Source of the DNA: Panax quinquefolius | Taxonomy: Eukaryota > Streptophyta > Magnoliopsida > Apiales > Araliaceae | DNA length: 64,000 nucleotides | Direction of reading: 5' to 3' | Assembly (NCBI GenBank): GCA_020205615.1 | Contig: CM035166.1 | Location: forward strand, 94,561,065-94,625,064 | Shown: one piece after another, positions 11,151 through 22,992 of the stretch | Position numbering within the stretch: position 1 is the stretch's first letter | How the letters are laid out: each line of letters begins with the position of its first letter | The notes under the pieces: model-generated | Told to the model about the DNA's origin: nothing | What the model saw: the letters and a program-made list of their open reading frames with translations, nothing else | The model's database searches: none | Made by a program: the position numbers and the translations under genes

Positions 11151-12165
11151 TACCCATTGGTTAAAACTTTGACTTCTATACTCCATGAAATTAGTAGAAT
11201 ATTCTTGATATTTGCGTTTCATCCAAAGATCTTTTCATGGAAATATTCTTACGATCATTCTTGAATTTTACTCTACAAAAGCAATTATCTTGTTGACAAT
11301 TTGGGCGTTACTAATTTCCGGATAAAATAATTCTTGAACTTGTTTTATTGAATTATTATGTCATTGTCATCATCCTCATGTTATATTATGTTATCTTTGG
11401 CTTACGTGCATAGATGAACTTAGTATGATTATGACCGAGGATCATTCGGTATAATTATGGCTTGTTATAAATGATGTGATAAAAGTCCTCGTCGGTGGCA
11501 CATGTAATGCGATGATGAATAGTTTTTGGTATGATTATGACCGGGGGTGATTCGGTATAGTCATGACCATTGATAATTTGATGAAAATCCTTGGCCGTGA
11601 AATGCGAGGGATGATTAGATATTGTGGTTTATTCATTAAACTGAGTCTTAATGATAAAATTTATGAAAACCTTTTAAAACCTAAAAGATAGTAGACTTTA
11701 TTTTCTACTTGACTCTTTTAATGGATTGCATATTCATTGCAGATTAAACCGGTTGTCTATTGTATTTTATCGGTTTAACATCTTTGTTGAAGGCTAATGA
11801 TAATTTATTACGCATTATCTTAGTCATAATATTTCTTCTTGGGCTAGTTGAGCTCACCCTTTCTTTCATTTATTCTCTTTGGAAATTAGAACATAGGCCG
11901 GGACGAGTCGGGGAGCGGAGTAATGGTCCGAGAGGATAGCATTAGTAGTCCTCACTATTCAGCGAAATAGTGTGATAATAGTTGTAATAAGGACTCCTTT
12001 TGAGTTTGTATAATATCTAGTAGACAATATTTGTATTCAAACTCACGCTTTATGTCGTATTGTACACCACACAGTTATATTAGTAAGTTGTATTTGAATT
12101 TATGTACCATGTAAGTGGCGACCCAAGATGGGTGGCGTATACCTAATTTTAGGGGCGTCCACGGT

Positions 12166-12177
12166 TGGTATCGAGCT
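12166..12177 (+). other. Primer binding site of element A
   Basis: TGGTATCGAGCT just after the 5' LTR. It matches the plant initiator tRNA-Met site TGGTATCAGAGC with one base missing at the CAG. Confidence 0.8.
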
Positions 12178-12343
12178 TAGGGATATGATCCCAGTAAAAT
12201 GTGAGATAAGAACTAGGAGGGAGGCGGGGAATTCCTTAGCTAGTATGACCTACCTAAGTTTATTTGGTATTTGATTGGTCGGTTGAGTATAGTGATAATA
12301 TGTTGCATGTCAATTAACCCTTGTTTTGTGGCGGTGTTTGAAA

Positions 12344-13500
12344 ATGGCATCAGAGAATGTTGAGAATAGCAATGGAGCACGAGAGAGACTGTTGATTCTC
12401 CACGGATCAATAATCGGGACAATGTGCAACAGGATGGCGATAATCCTCCTGTAAAACAACAACACCGATCAATTGATGAACGACGATGCGTTTAAGAGGT
12501 TTTAGAATTCATGCAACATCGGTGAAAGCGACTTACATCCAAAAACGTAGGTGGAAACACGGAAAACTCTCGGCGGTCACCGCTAAACAATTCAAGGAGC
12601 CGGGACCACCGGAGTTTAAGGAGAGCCAAAACCACTTCAGCGGAAGCATGGATAAAACAGATTACCAAGATATTTGATGTCTTGGGATGCTCGAGGAGCA
12701 AAAGGTTCCTTTTGCCGCCTTTATGTTGTCGCGGAGAGGCAGATTCTTGGTGGGAATCGGTAAAAGCGTACTCGACTTCATTTGTCTTGAAGATATCTTG
12801 GGAGAAGTTCCAGAGTCATTCAACGACAAATACTTTCCCGAAAGTATTCGCCATATGAAGGAGGTGGAGTTTATCAAGTTGGAACAAATCAATATGGCCA
12901 GGTGTCATGATATGAGGCAAAATTTGCGGAGTTATCACGGTTTGCGTCCCACTTGGTGGATAATGAAGAAAGAATGGCACGAATGTTTTTAAGAGGTTTG
13001 AAGCGGAGATACGTCAAAATCTTATTTCTCATAAAGCGTGTTTTTATTCGGATGTTGTAAATAGGGCTCGATTAGTGGAAGCGCGATAACGAGTCAACGC
13101 AACTAAAAGAGAGCGGTAAAAAAATTATAATACCGGCGAGAGTAGTCATCAAGCGGTGACAACAAGCGTGGAGGAATCAACGGGCGGATATGGTAACCAC
13201 TTGGTGGTAATCGTCGCCAAAATAATAAGAATGGACATTTCAAGAAAAGGAGATTCAACAATGATGGAAAGACGTCGACACTCAAAGACCGTTGTTAAGG
13301 AAGGAAAAAGACCACCTATCATATGCTTCAAATGCGGAGGAGAGGGACACATCGATCCGAATCTGCGTCATGCCAGTCAAAGCATGTTATAATTATGGAA
13401 GAGAAGGTCACTTAGCTCGATTTTGTCATTTCACCAAGACAAATTCAACTAGGATGGAGGCACCAAAGGTCATCCCCTGAGACAAACCAAAGCCGTGAGT
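12344..13500 (+). pseudogene. Element A gag (frameshifted)
   Basis: The start ATG at 12344 begins MASENVENSNGA, the same start seen in B (19636) and, with damage, in E and H. Further on the frames alternate through a conserved Gag core: ESFNDKYFPESIRHMKEVEF (near 12810-12870), then a LRGLK stretch near 12990, then zinc-knuckle sequence CFKCGGEGHID near 13327 and HLARFC near 13410. A full Gag of this family would be about 380 residues. Here stops and frameshifts break it at least four times, so it is not expressible as written, although small indels at CAG/CTG sites may be sequencing errors. Gag would form the virus-like particle and bind genomic RNA. Confidence 0.85.
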
Positions 13501-13529
13501 TTAAGAGAGCGTTTTTTTCTCGTGACGAG

Positions 13530-14280
13530 GAACACGAATAAAATTATCACGGGTAAGTTAATCATAAGCTCTTGCGAAGTCTATCTGAGTGTTAGATACC
13601 GATTCTACCCACTCTTTTATTTCACCTAGTTGTGTTCAACGTTTAAATTTGACTCAAGAAGTTAAACTTTGACTTATTGGTTGAAACTTCATTAGTAGGA
13701 GCCTTCGTTACCGCTTACTTCTTTTTTAAATCTTGTTTGATTCAAATAAACATTTTCACGTTACTGTCGATCTTATCTCTTTGAAAATATTTGTCTTTGA
13801 TGTGACTTTAGAAATCGATTGGCTAAATACTCATCATGATTTTTGTAAGGTTGTTAGCTTTCATACTCTTAACCAACTTTGTTATCTTAATTCAAAGTAA
13901 CCAAACCACTAAAGTCAATCATTGTCATATCAAGCCATAAGTAAAGAGCCCCGATCCTTTCGTTGTTGACTTCCTTGTGTGGAATGCACCGCCGGACTTT
14001 ACGTAGGCGTCGTCGTGGTGAATCGAAGATGGCAAGTTGATAGGTATCATTGTGAGGTCTTATCCGGGTTAAGGGATAGAAGTCACGAGTTGGTATTAAT
14101 GTGACGTATTATCCAAGTCTTGGACGAGAATAATGATTTTGAATGATATTTCTATCATTAATAAATTTCTTAGCGTATTCTTGAAGACTTCCTAGCCTAC
14201 CTAGAACGTGAAATCGAATTTTGTATTGACCCAAAGATAAAAAACCCATTTCTTAAACCCTCAAATATTTCTTCAACTAA
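13530..14280 (+). pseudogene. Element A protease remnant and RT linker
   Basis: The catalytic motif reads DTDSTHS near 13597-13618, where the family has DTGS. A DVTLEIDWLNTHHD-like stretch follows near 13800-13840. After about 13940 the sequence passes a region shared with B, C and G (TTGACTTCCTTGTGTGGAATGCACC) and ends at CTCAAATATTTCTTCAACTAAAA (14257-14281), which corresponds to the RNase H KYFF site of E. RT is therefore skipped, and frameshifts make it non-coding. Confidence 0.7.
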
Positions 14281-15570
14281 AAGGATCTGTTTACGATGAT
14301 TATGATGAAAGTCATAATAAAAGCATTGGACTAATGAAAATCATGGGTATATGAAGTATTAGTAAGTGTTATGATGAGTTATGTTCGTTATTATGTGAAA
14401 ACAAGAAAGTTTCTTAGAAATCACAAAGAGTTGAAAATCGATTTTGGTGAAAAGCGTAACATGAAATTCAATTGACCATATCTCCTATTATATTTTGAAT
14501 TTTTGAGTGTGGTCAAGTCCTAGAGTTAGATCTATGAGTTACCTAACTAATCCAAGTGGAATTACTGGAAAAGGTGTTGTAGATTTTTGTGTGGACTAAT
14601 TTTAGCAAAGGAGTGCAAAGCTGTAAAAAATGAAAAAAATTGCTGCCATGATTTTAGAGGGGCTGTTTCGGCCACTTAAATTATGAGAAAAATTATGGCC
14701 TTTTGGGACATGAAGGTATATGTTATAAAGTACCTCCTGTCCAAAAATGAGCTCATTCTGACTTAAAATGAGCAAGTTATGACTATTTCAATATTTAGGT
14801 TTTTCCGACGAAAAACGCTATAACCGGAGTTCTATAACTCCGATGACCATGAAATTTAAACTGGAAGCTCACGTTAACATGTGTAAGGTCCTTTCAAGAT
14901 TTGGGAATTTTTAGAGTTAAACTCGAGGTAGCTAATTTCTTAAGGAATTAATTAGAAATTGATTTTTGAAAAATAGTAAATGAATTTTAAAAATTCCGAG
15001 AAAAATATATTTTCATTATGGGACTATATTATGCTAAATCCCAGAAAATAAATATTTTTGGGACTGATTTGGTATTTTTCATGAAAATAGTTTAGTTACG
15101 AACATATGAGTTAAATATGTTATGTGAAGTAACAAAGTTGAAAATAGGATTTTATGGCTAGAGAATCCTATATAGAGTATATGCATATTTTGTTTTGAGG
15201 ATTTGATAATTGGTGATGATATCTTATGAGTATGGCATTTTGAATGATTAAATGCATTATATGGTAAAAGCGTAAACAATTGAGATAAATTGTTTATAAA
15301 TTTAAAGTGATTAAAATATTGTTATAATATTAATGATATTAGATTATGAGATTATTAAGTGATTTATAACATGGGGATATTCTTGAATCTGGATAAATTA
15401 TATTATAAATGTTTAATATTTATCCTTTATCTCATTTGATTGATTCTTTATATCATTATCCTCATATTTATATTATGTTGAAAGTCATCTACGGGCTCAT
15501 GGTGCATAGATGGACTTGGTATGATTATGACCGAGGATTGTTTGGTATAATCATAACGTAATTGAAAACA
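14281..15570 (+). other. Noncoding domain replacing pol in element A
   Basis: No reading frame above noise. Near-identical sequence lies in element C (about 34320-35615) and at the right edge in element G (from about 63725). The second half, from about 15370, resembles LTR sequence: a stretch leading to GTGCATAGATGGACTTGG and an ATGATTAT...ATAATCAT hairpin (15521-15554) that also occur in the 3' third of the LTRs. The first half matches nothing else in the window. Confidence 0.75.
15521..15554 (+). other. Covarying hairpin, copy 1 in element A
   Basis: Arms ATGATTAT and ATAATCAT enclose a bulged G and a second stem ACCGA with TTGGT (one G-T pair), with loop GGATTGT. The copy at 15931-15964 has ACCAA with TTGGT, and the LTR copy at 61722-61755 has ACCGA with TCGGT. 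Confidence 0.7.
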
Positions 15571-15571
15571 C

Positions 15572-15800
15572 TATTATCTTTGGCATAATGTAGTGCATGG
15601 ATAATTTGTGGTCGTGATACTAATGAATACACGATTATCTTTGGTAGTAGTGCATGGATAATTTGTGGTCGTGATACTAATGAATACACGATTATCTTTG
15701 GTAGTAGTGCATGGATAATTTGTGGTCGTGATACTAATGAATACACGATTATCTTTGGTAGTAGTCATGGATAATTCGTGGTCGATATCTTAATGAATAT
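15572..15800 (+). repeat. 57-bp tandem repeat, about 4 units
   Basis: The unit begins GATTATCTTTGGTAGTAGTG and ends TGATACTAATGAATACAC. Four units are present, the first and last degenerate. Because 57 is a multiple of three, repetitive reading frames appear on both strands; these are not genes. Element C carries about 8 units at the same place (35620-36078). A single diverged unit occurs in the B LTR (3090-3190, minus strand) and in the E LTR (32545-32610). Confidence 0.88.
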
Positions 15801-15930
15801 CCTTGGCTTTGTAGTGCGGGGATGATTCGATGATATGGATTAATTATTGAAATGAGTCTCAAAGAATGAAATATTAATTCATGGATGTGGTAAAAGTCAT
15901 CTTTGGCCGTAGTGCATTGATAGACTTGGT

Positions 15931-15964
15931 ATGATTATGACCAAGGATTATTTGGTATAATCAT
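15931..15964 (+). other. Covarying hairpin, copy 2 in element A
   Basis: ATGATTAT, bulged G, ACCAA, loop GGATTAT, TTGGT, ATAATCAT: a 13-bp stem with one bulge. Against copy 1, G-T has become A-T, a change that keeps pairing. Confidence 0.7.
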
Positions 15965-16229
15965 GACCGTAATTGAAAACACGAATATCCTTGGCTAGTA
16001 GTGCATGGATAATTCGTGGTCGTGATACTATTAATCTGCGTCTCAGCATTATTGGTTTTACAGTTGTATATCTTTGGCCTGTAGTAGTGCAAGAGATGAG
16101 TTGTTAATGAATATCTTTGGCCGATTTAGAAGATGAATTTAATATTTTTTTACGATAAAGGTATTCAAGGTATCCTCACCTCTTTATCATACTGTGTCGT
16201 CGTTCCCTAATTTCGAGGCGAAATTCCAT

Positions 16230-16241
16230 AAGGAGGGAGAT
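16230..16241 (+). other. Polypurine tract of element A
   Basis: AAGGAGGGAGAT directly before TGTGAGACCC of the 3' LTR. It is identical to the tract of element C at 36535-36546. Confidence 0.85.
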
Positions 16242-18657
16242 TGTGAGACCCAGTTTTATCAATAAAGATTTAAATTTTGTCGAAATAATTTTTAATATTA
16301 TGGTGTGAATTTGAGATAATATTATAGTTGTGGGTAGTATTTATAAATTTTGCAAAGTATGCACAGTGGTTATATTATATTCGATTGGTCGGGGAATATT
16401 AGGTTTAGCGAATATTAAGTATAACGTCTCAATCATTGGTGGACCCTACAATGTAATTATTGTCGGATTGAGAAAATGACAAAAATATTTTATTGAAATA
16501 ACGGTGGAAGTTTTACTGGTTGATCTTGTTGAACTACTTCGGTAGTAAAAAAAATACGATATCGTGTGGTTGCATAGTAGCACACGGTATTGATTATTGA
16601 TGCTTATGTGAGAAGTCACTCAGTTTGATTCCATTATTGTCGATTAATAATATGAATTATTATAGCGATAATGACGTTTTATTTTATTCATATTATTAAC
16701 GTAATAAAAGCGAACATCTTTATATATAAAATGAATACTTTATTAAAGTTATTACATAAATAGAATATATTATATTTTATTATGCATAGTGTTGCATAGT
16801 GTTTTGCATAGTATTGCATAGTGTTTGCATAGTAAAATGTTTTTATATAAATAGAATATATGATATTTTATTTAAAAGATTTTGCTTTAAATATGGACCG
16901 TCAGATTAAAGTAAATCAATTTGGACCGTTCATGGATTAATTACTATGCATTCTATTTTCCTATAAATAGAAGCTCATTCCTTCATTATTTTCTTACGAA
17001 TTCACCGAAACTACAGAGAGAAATTATAGAGAAAGCTATAGAGAAAATCTATTGAGAGAAAGAAGAAGAGTATTACGTACTTCACTATCCAGTGTCTTTT
17101 TACGGTAGGGAATATTATTTGTTGTACCGTAAGGGTGTTATTCTTTCTTATTCATGAAGAGAACTTACATTATTCCATTCATTATTATTACATTGGAATA
17201 ACTTTTGTAAAAGTGGCATACCCTATACATAACTTTTATCGCCAGGTATACCCTATACTTGGTGAAATCCTTATATTATTCCATTCTTATTTATTACATT
17301 GGAATAACTTTGTATACGCTTAATCCCCTATACTTGGTGATCTTCTTCATTATTCCATTCTTTATTATTACATTGGAATATCACATACGTGTGTTTTATA
17401 CCGGACTGGTTCCATTGTTTATTATTCGCATTTATTATTACATTGGAATATCACATACGTGTGTTTTACAGGACACAGTTCCATTCCATTATTATTATTA
17501 TTCAAAGATTTATTATTCTATTGGATCATCACAGCTTGGTGTGAATTGCACTTTGACTTCGGTTCCGTTATTATTATTACATTGGAATAACTTTTGTCTG
17601 TCATCGATAATCTGCATGCGTGGTGATTTCCTTTGTTATTCCATTCTTTATTATACCCGGTTGGTTAAAACTTTGACTTCTATACTCCATGAAATTAGTA
17701 GAATATTCTTGATATTTGCGTTTCATCCAAAGATCTTTTCATGGAAATATTCTTCCGATCATTCTTGAATTTTACTCTACAAAAACAAGTATCTTGTTGA
17801 CAATTTGGGCGTTACTAATTCCTGGATAAAATAATTCTTGAACTTGTTTTATTGAATTATTATGTCATTGTCATCATCCTCATGTTATATTATGTTATCT
17901 TTGGCTTACGTGCATAGATGAACTTAGTATGATTATGACCATGGATCATTCGGAATAATCATGGCTTGTTATAAATGATGTGATAAAAGTCCTCAGTGGC
18001 CTGTAATGCACTGATGGATAGTTTTTGGTATGATTATGACCAGGGGTGATTCGGTATATAGTCATGACCATTGATAATTTGATGAAAATCCTTGGCCGTG
18101 AGTACGGGGATGATTAGATATTGTGGTTTATTCATTAAACGAGTCTTAATGATAAAAATTTATGAAAACCTTTTAAAACCTAAAAGATAGTAGACTTTAT
18201 TTTCTACTTGACTCTTTTAATGGATTGCATATTCATTTGCTTTAAAAGCGGTTGTCTATTGTATTTTATCGGTTTAACATCTTTAAAAGGCTAATGATAA
18301 TTTATTCTCGCATTATCTTAGTCATAATATTTCTTCTTGGGCTAGTTGAGCTCACCCTTTCTTTCACCGTTCTCTTGAGAAATGAGAACATAAATTTGGA
18401 CGAGTCGGAAAGCGGAGTAATGGTCCGAGAGGATAGCATTAATAGTTCTCACTATTCTGTGAAATAGTGTGATAATAGTTGTAATGAGGACTCCTTTTGA
18501 GTTTGTATAATATCTAGTAGACAATATTTGTATTCAAACTCACTGTTTATGTCGTATTGTACACGATAGTTATATTAGTAAGTTGTATTTGAATTTATGT
18601 ACCATGTAAGTGGCGACCCAAGATGGGTGACGTATACCTAATTTTGGGGGCGTCACA
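16242..18657 (+). repeat. Element A 3' LTR (2416 bp)
   Basis: Direct copy of 9725-12162, beginning TGTGAGACCC and ending GGGGGCGTCACA. TATA box TATAAATA at 16962-16969. Differences from the 5' copy are mostly small indels and substitutions near CAG, CTG or CCGG. Long open stretches inside it (for example 17259-17768) follow the low-complexity hairpin units and are not genes. Confidence 0.9.
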
Positions 18658-19636
18658 CGACCGGTGGTCGTTCTTCTTCCTTTGAACCGGGTGCTGGTGC
18701 TGCTATCTTTCCATCATTATTGAACCTTCTCTTCTTGAAATTTCCACTTCTATTATCTTGGTCATGATTACCACCGAAGTGGTCACCATTCTTGGCATGA
18801 TAATTTCCCCCACGATGGTTATCATTTTTTCGATGGTTGTTGCCACCGGTATGATTATTATCGTGTTGTTGGTCGTTACCTTTTGGTTGTGCTGACTCAT
18901 TATCGCTCTCCACTAACTGAGCCCTATTCACAACATCTGAATATAAACAAAGTTTGTGAGAAATGAGGTATTGATGTATTTCGGATTTCAAACCTCGCAG
19001 AAACATCCGCGTCATTCTCTCCTCATTATCGGCCAAATGCGATGCAAACCGGGATAACTCCACAAACTTAGCCTCGTACTGCGACACGGTCATATTGTTT
19101 TTCTCCAGCTTGATGAATTCTACCTCCTTCATGTGACGAATACTTTCAGGAAAGTACTTGTCGTTGAACAATTCTTGAAACTTCTCCCAAGACATCTTGA
19201 GTGCGTCAAGTCGAGTACGCTTTCTGATTCCCACCAACGATGATCTTCTTCACGCAACATAAAGGTGGCGAATGGAACATTTTGCTCCTCTGGAGCATTC
19301 CAAGACATCAAATATCTTGGTGATCTTCTTTATCCACGTCTTGGCCTTAAGTAGTTCGGTTTTCCCAAAAATCCCGGTGGTCCCAACTCCTTGAACTGCT
19401 TAGCGGTGATCGTTTCGAGAGTTGCCGGAGTTTCCACCGCATTTTGGATAGGGTCTCTCTTTGATGTTGCATGAATTGCATAAAGCCTCTGAACATCCCA
19501 TCGTTCATCATTTGATCGGTGTTATTATTTACACGAGAATTATTGTCTTCTTGTTGCACATTATCACAGTATTGATCGTTAGTGACTCAGCGGTCTCGTG
19601 TGCTTCATTCTTGATCTCAATATTTTCGGATGCCAT
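18658..19636 (-). pseudogene. Element B gag, N-terminal and central part
   Basis: The start ATG at 19636 begins MASENIEIKNEAHETAE. After a frameshifted N-terminal third, a continuous minus-strand frame (19237-18653) covers the Gag core: WEKFQELFNDKYFPESIRHM, then NNMTVSQYEAKFVELSRFAS, NEERMTRMFLRGLKSEI and LCLYSDVVNRAQLVE. A His/Asn/Gly-rich linker follows (NNHRKNDNHRGGNYH), then a basic FKKRRFNND stretch, and it ends at RPPVV, where element A is inserted. The zinc knuckles continue at 9724. This is the best preserved Gag core in the window. It belongs to the retrotransposon Gag (PF03732-like) family by motif. Confidence 0.9.
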
Positions 19637-19810
19637 TTTCAAACACCGTCGTAAAACAAGGGTTAATTAACATATCACATATTATCCTATACTCGTGAGC
19701 CAATTAAATACCAAATAAACTTAGGTAGGTCATACTAGCGAAGGAATTCCCCGTCTCTCCCTTCCTAGTTCTTGTCTAACATCTCAGCCAGGGATCATAT
19801 CCCTAAGATT

Positions 19811-19820
19811 TGATACCAAC
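19811..19820 (-). other. Primer binding site of element B
   Basis: On the minus strand GTTGGTATCA(AATC) follows the LTR end at 19821. It is the tRNA-Met-type site, in the same place as in A and H. Confidence 0.8.
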
Positions 19821-20594
19821 TGTCACTCCCCCAAAATAGGTATACATCACCTATTCTAAGTCGCCAATTATATGGTACATAATACAAATACAACCTTAAA
19901 TATACAACATGAGCTATGAGTTTTAATACAAATATTGTCTTCTAGACAGTATTCAAACTCAAAATAAGTCCTCAATACATTTATTATCACACTATTTCAT
20001 AGAATAGTGAGGACTACTAATGCTATCATCTCGACCGTCACTCCGCTTCCCCGACTAGTCCTCACTACATTCTCATTTCTCAAGAGAACAATGAAAGCAA
20101 AAGGGTGAGCTCAACTAGCCCAAGAAGAAATATTATGACTATGATAATGCGTAATAAATTATCATTAGCCTTCAACAGATGTTAAACGATAAAATATAAC
20201 AAACATCAAGTTTAATGCGGTAGATAAGCAATCCATTAGAAGAGTCAAGTAGAGAATAAAATCTACTATCTTCTATTATTTAAAAGATTTTTCATTACTT
20301 TTATCGCTGAGACTCAGCTTAATAAATAATCCACATCATTAAATCATCCCTGCACTACAAGCCAAGGATATTCTTTAGTATCACGACCACTAATCATCCA
20401 TGCATTACGGGCCAAAGATAATCGTGTTTTCATCAACAGTACTGATTATGCTATAAAATAATTCATCTTTGTACCCTTGGCCGATGAGAATCCATAGCCA
20501 TAATCATACCAAAAACTGTCCATCAGTGCACTACGGGCCAATGAGGACTTTTTCCACATCATTTGTAACATTACGGTCATGATTATACCGAATA
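19821..20594 (-). repeat. Element B 5' LTR, segment 1 (3' end of the LTR)
   Basis: 774 bp matching 2575-3345 of the B 3' LTR. It is cut at 20594 by element C, and the LTR resumes at 38928. It contains the paired AGTCCTCA...TGAGGACT-type and GAGTTT...AAACTC-type hairpins. Confidence 0.9.
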
Positions 20595-22992
20595 TGTGAG
20601 ACCCCAGATTTTATCAATAAAGATTTAAATTTTGTCGAAATAATTTTTAATATTATGGTGTGAATTTGAGATAATATTATAGTTGTGGGTAGTATTTATA
20701 AATTTTACAAAGTATCACAAGTGGTTATATTATATTCGATTGGTTCGGGAATATTCGGTTTAGCGGGAATATTAAATACAATGGCTCAATCATTGGTGGA
20801 CCCCTAGCGAAATTATGGTCGGATTGAAAATGCGACAAAAATATTTTATTGAAATAACGGCGGAAGTTTTACCGTGGATCTTTGTTGAACTACTCGGTAG
20901 TAAAAGTACGATGTCGTGTATTGGTTGCATAGTAGCACACGGTATTGATTATTGATGCTTATGTGAGAAGTCACTCGGTTTGATTCCATTATTGTCGATT
21001 AATAATATGAATTATTATAGCGATAATGACGTTTTATTTTATTCATTATTATTAACGTAAATAAAATGAGATACATCTTTTATATAAAAAGAAATACTTT
21101 ATTAAAGTTATTACTATAAATAGAATATATTATATTTTATTATGCATAGTGTTGCATAGTGTTTTGCATAGTGTTTTGCATAGTGTTTGCATAGTAAAAT
21201 GTTTTTATATAAATAGAATATATGATATTTTATTTAAAGGATTTTGCTTTAAATATGGATGAGTCGATTAAAGTAAATCAATCTGGACCGTTCATGGATT
21301 AATTACTATGCATTCTATTTTCCTATAAATAGAAGCTCATTTCTTCATTATTTTCTTACGAATTCAATTGAAACTCTAGAGAGAAAATTATAGAGAATTA
21401 TAGAGAAAATCTATAGAGAGAAAGAAGAAGAGTACAGTACTTCACTACTTTGATATCCGATGTCTTTTTACGGTAAGGGGGTATTATTTGTTGTACAAGT
21501 AAGGGTGTTATTCTTTCTTATTCATGAAGAGAACTTCATTATTCCATTCATTATTATTACATTGGAATAACTTTTGTAAAAGTGGTATACCTATACATAA
21601 CACCTTTGTACACTACTGCGTACCTATACTTGGTGAAATCCTTATATTATTCCATTCTTATTTATTACATTGGAATAACTTTTGTATCTGTGAATCCCCT
21701 ATACTTGGTGATCTTCTTACATTATTCCATTCTTTATCATTCATTGGAACATCACATGCGTGTGTTTTACCGGACACATTGTTCCGTCTTTATCATTCTT
21801 TTGGAATATCCTATCATGTGTTTTACACCGGATCAGTTCCATCTTTATTATTACATTGGAACATCCCAATCGGTTGTGAATTTCACGACACACGTTCCGT
21901 TATTATTATTCTGTTGGAATAACTTGTCGATCATCTAATCTAAAGCTTGCATGATGATTTCCTTTGTTATTCCATTCTTTATTATACCCGGTTGGTTAAA
22001 ACTTTGACTTATATACTCCATGAAATTAGTAGAATATCCTTGATATTTGCGTTTCATCCAATATCTTTTCATGGAAATATTCTTGATCATTCTTGAATTT
22101 TACTCTACAAAATAAAGATATCATGTTGACAATTTGGGCGTTAATAATTCTGGATAAATTAATTCTTGAACTTATTTTATTGAATTATTATGTCATTGTC
22201 ATTATCCTCATGTTATATTATGTTATCTTTGGCTTACGTGCATAGATGAACTTAGTATGATTATGACCAGGGATCATTCGGTATAATCATGGCGTGATAT
22301 AAATGATGTGACAAAAGTCCTCGATGGCACATGTAATGCGGTTGATGGATAGTTTTGGAATGATTATGACCGACCGGGGGTGATTCGGTATAGTCATGAC
22401 CATTGATAATTTGATGAAAATCCTTGGCCGTGAATACGGGGATGATTAGATATTGTGGTTTATTCATTAAACTGAGTCTTAGTGATAAAAATTGATGAAA
22501 ACTTTTTAAAACCTAAAAGATAGTAGACTTTATTTTCTATTTGACTCTTTTAATTGATTGCATATTCCGTTGCAGTTAAACTGGTTGTCTATTATATTTT
22601 ACCAGTTTAACATTGTTGAAGACTATTGATAATTTATTCTGCATTATCTTAGTCATAATATTTCTTACTGGGCTAGTTGAGCTCACCCTTTCTTTCACTG
22701 TTCTCTTCAGGAAATGAGAATATAGTTGGGACGAGTCGGGGAAAAGAGTGATGGTCCCGAAGATAGCATTAGTAGTCCTTACTATTCTGTTAAATAGTGT
22801 GACAATAAATGTAATGAGGACTCCTTGAGTATGGATATTATCTAAATGACAATATTCTATTAGAACTCTCGGTTTATGTATTGTCGTATGTTACACGACG
22901 GATGATGTATAATTAAGTTTGTATTTGAATTTATGTACCATGTAAGTGGCGACCCAAGATGGGTGACGTATACCTAATTTTGGGGCGTCACA
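20595..22992 (+). repeat. Element C 5' LTR (2398 bp)
   Basis: TGTGAGACCCCAG ... GGGGCGTCACA. TATA box at 21324-21331, TGCATAGTGTT repeats at 21142-21197, GAGA leader near 21370-21430, and hairpin units at 21535-21990. Confidence 0.9.

Larger units (their letters stand above)
9725..12162 (+). repeat. Element A 5' LTR
   Basis: Begins TGTGAGACCCCAG and ends CGTCCAC before the primer site. It contains short TGCATAGTGTT repeats (10274-10325), a TATA box (10456-10463), a GAGA-rich leader (10505-10570), an array of hairpin units (about 10670-11150), the ATGATTAT...ATAATCAT hairpins (near 11426 and 11530), and the conserved 3' hairpins (11830-12160). Confidence 0.9.
9725..18657 (+). mobile_element. 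Element A: non-autonomous gypsy element with gag, no RT or integrase
   Basis: Complete LTR to LTR (8933 bp), inserted in B gag in the opposite orientation, with exact duplication CGACC (9720-9724 and 18658-18662). Order: 5' LTR, primer site, gag, protease remnant, about 2 kb of noncoding DNA including a 57-bp tandem repeat, polypurine tract, 3' LTR. RT, RNase H and integrase are absent, so A would need enzymes from a relative such as E or H, with which it shares LTR ends, primer site and gag start. Confidence 0.92.

Noticed and set aside
15572..15800. CRISPR-like array
   Set aside because: Units are contiguous without unique spacers, there are no cas genes, and the context is a plant retroelement.
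17259..17768. 169-codon open frame in the A 3' LTR, and similar frames at 10737-11103, 21524-21938, 24288-24591, 31731-32104 and 61033-61409
   Set aside because: They follow the T/A-rich hairpin units of the LTR, do not keep the same reading frame between copies and encode low-complexity Ile/Leu/Tyr runs.
20595..22992. Solo LTR in element B
   Set aside because: A matching 3' LTR at 36547-38922 with the same GAATA duplication shows it is the 5' LTR of a full element interrupted by E.
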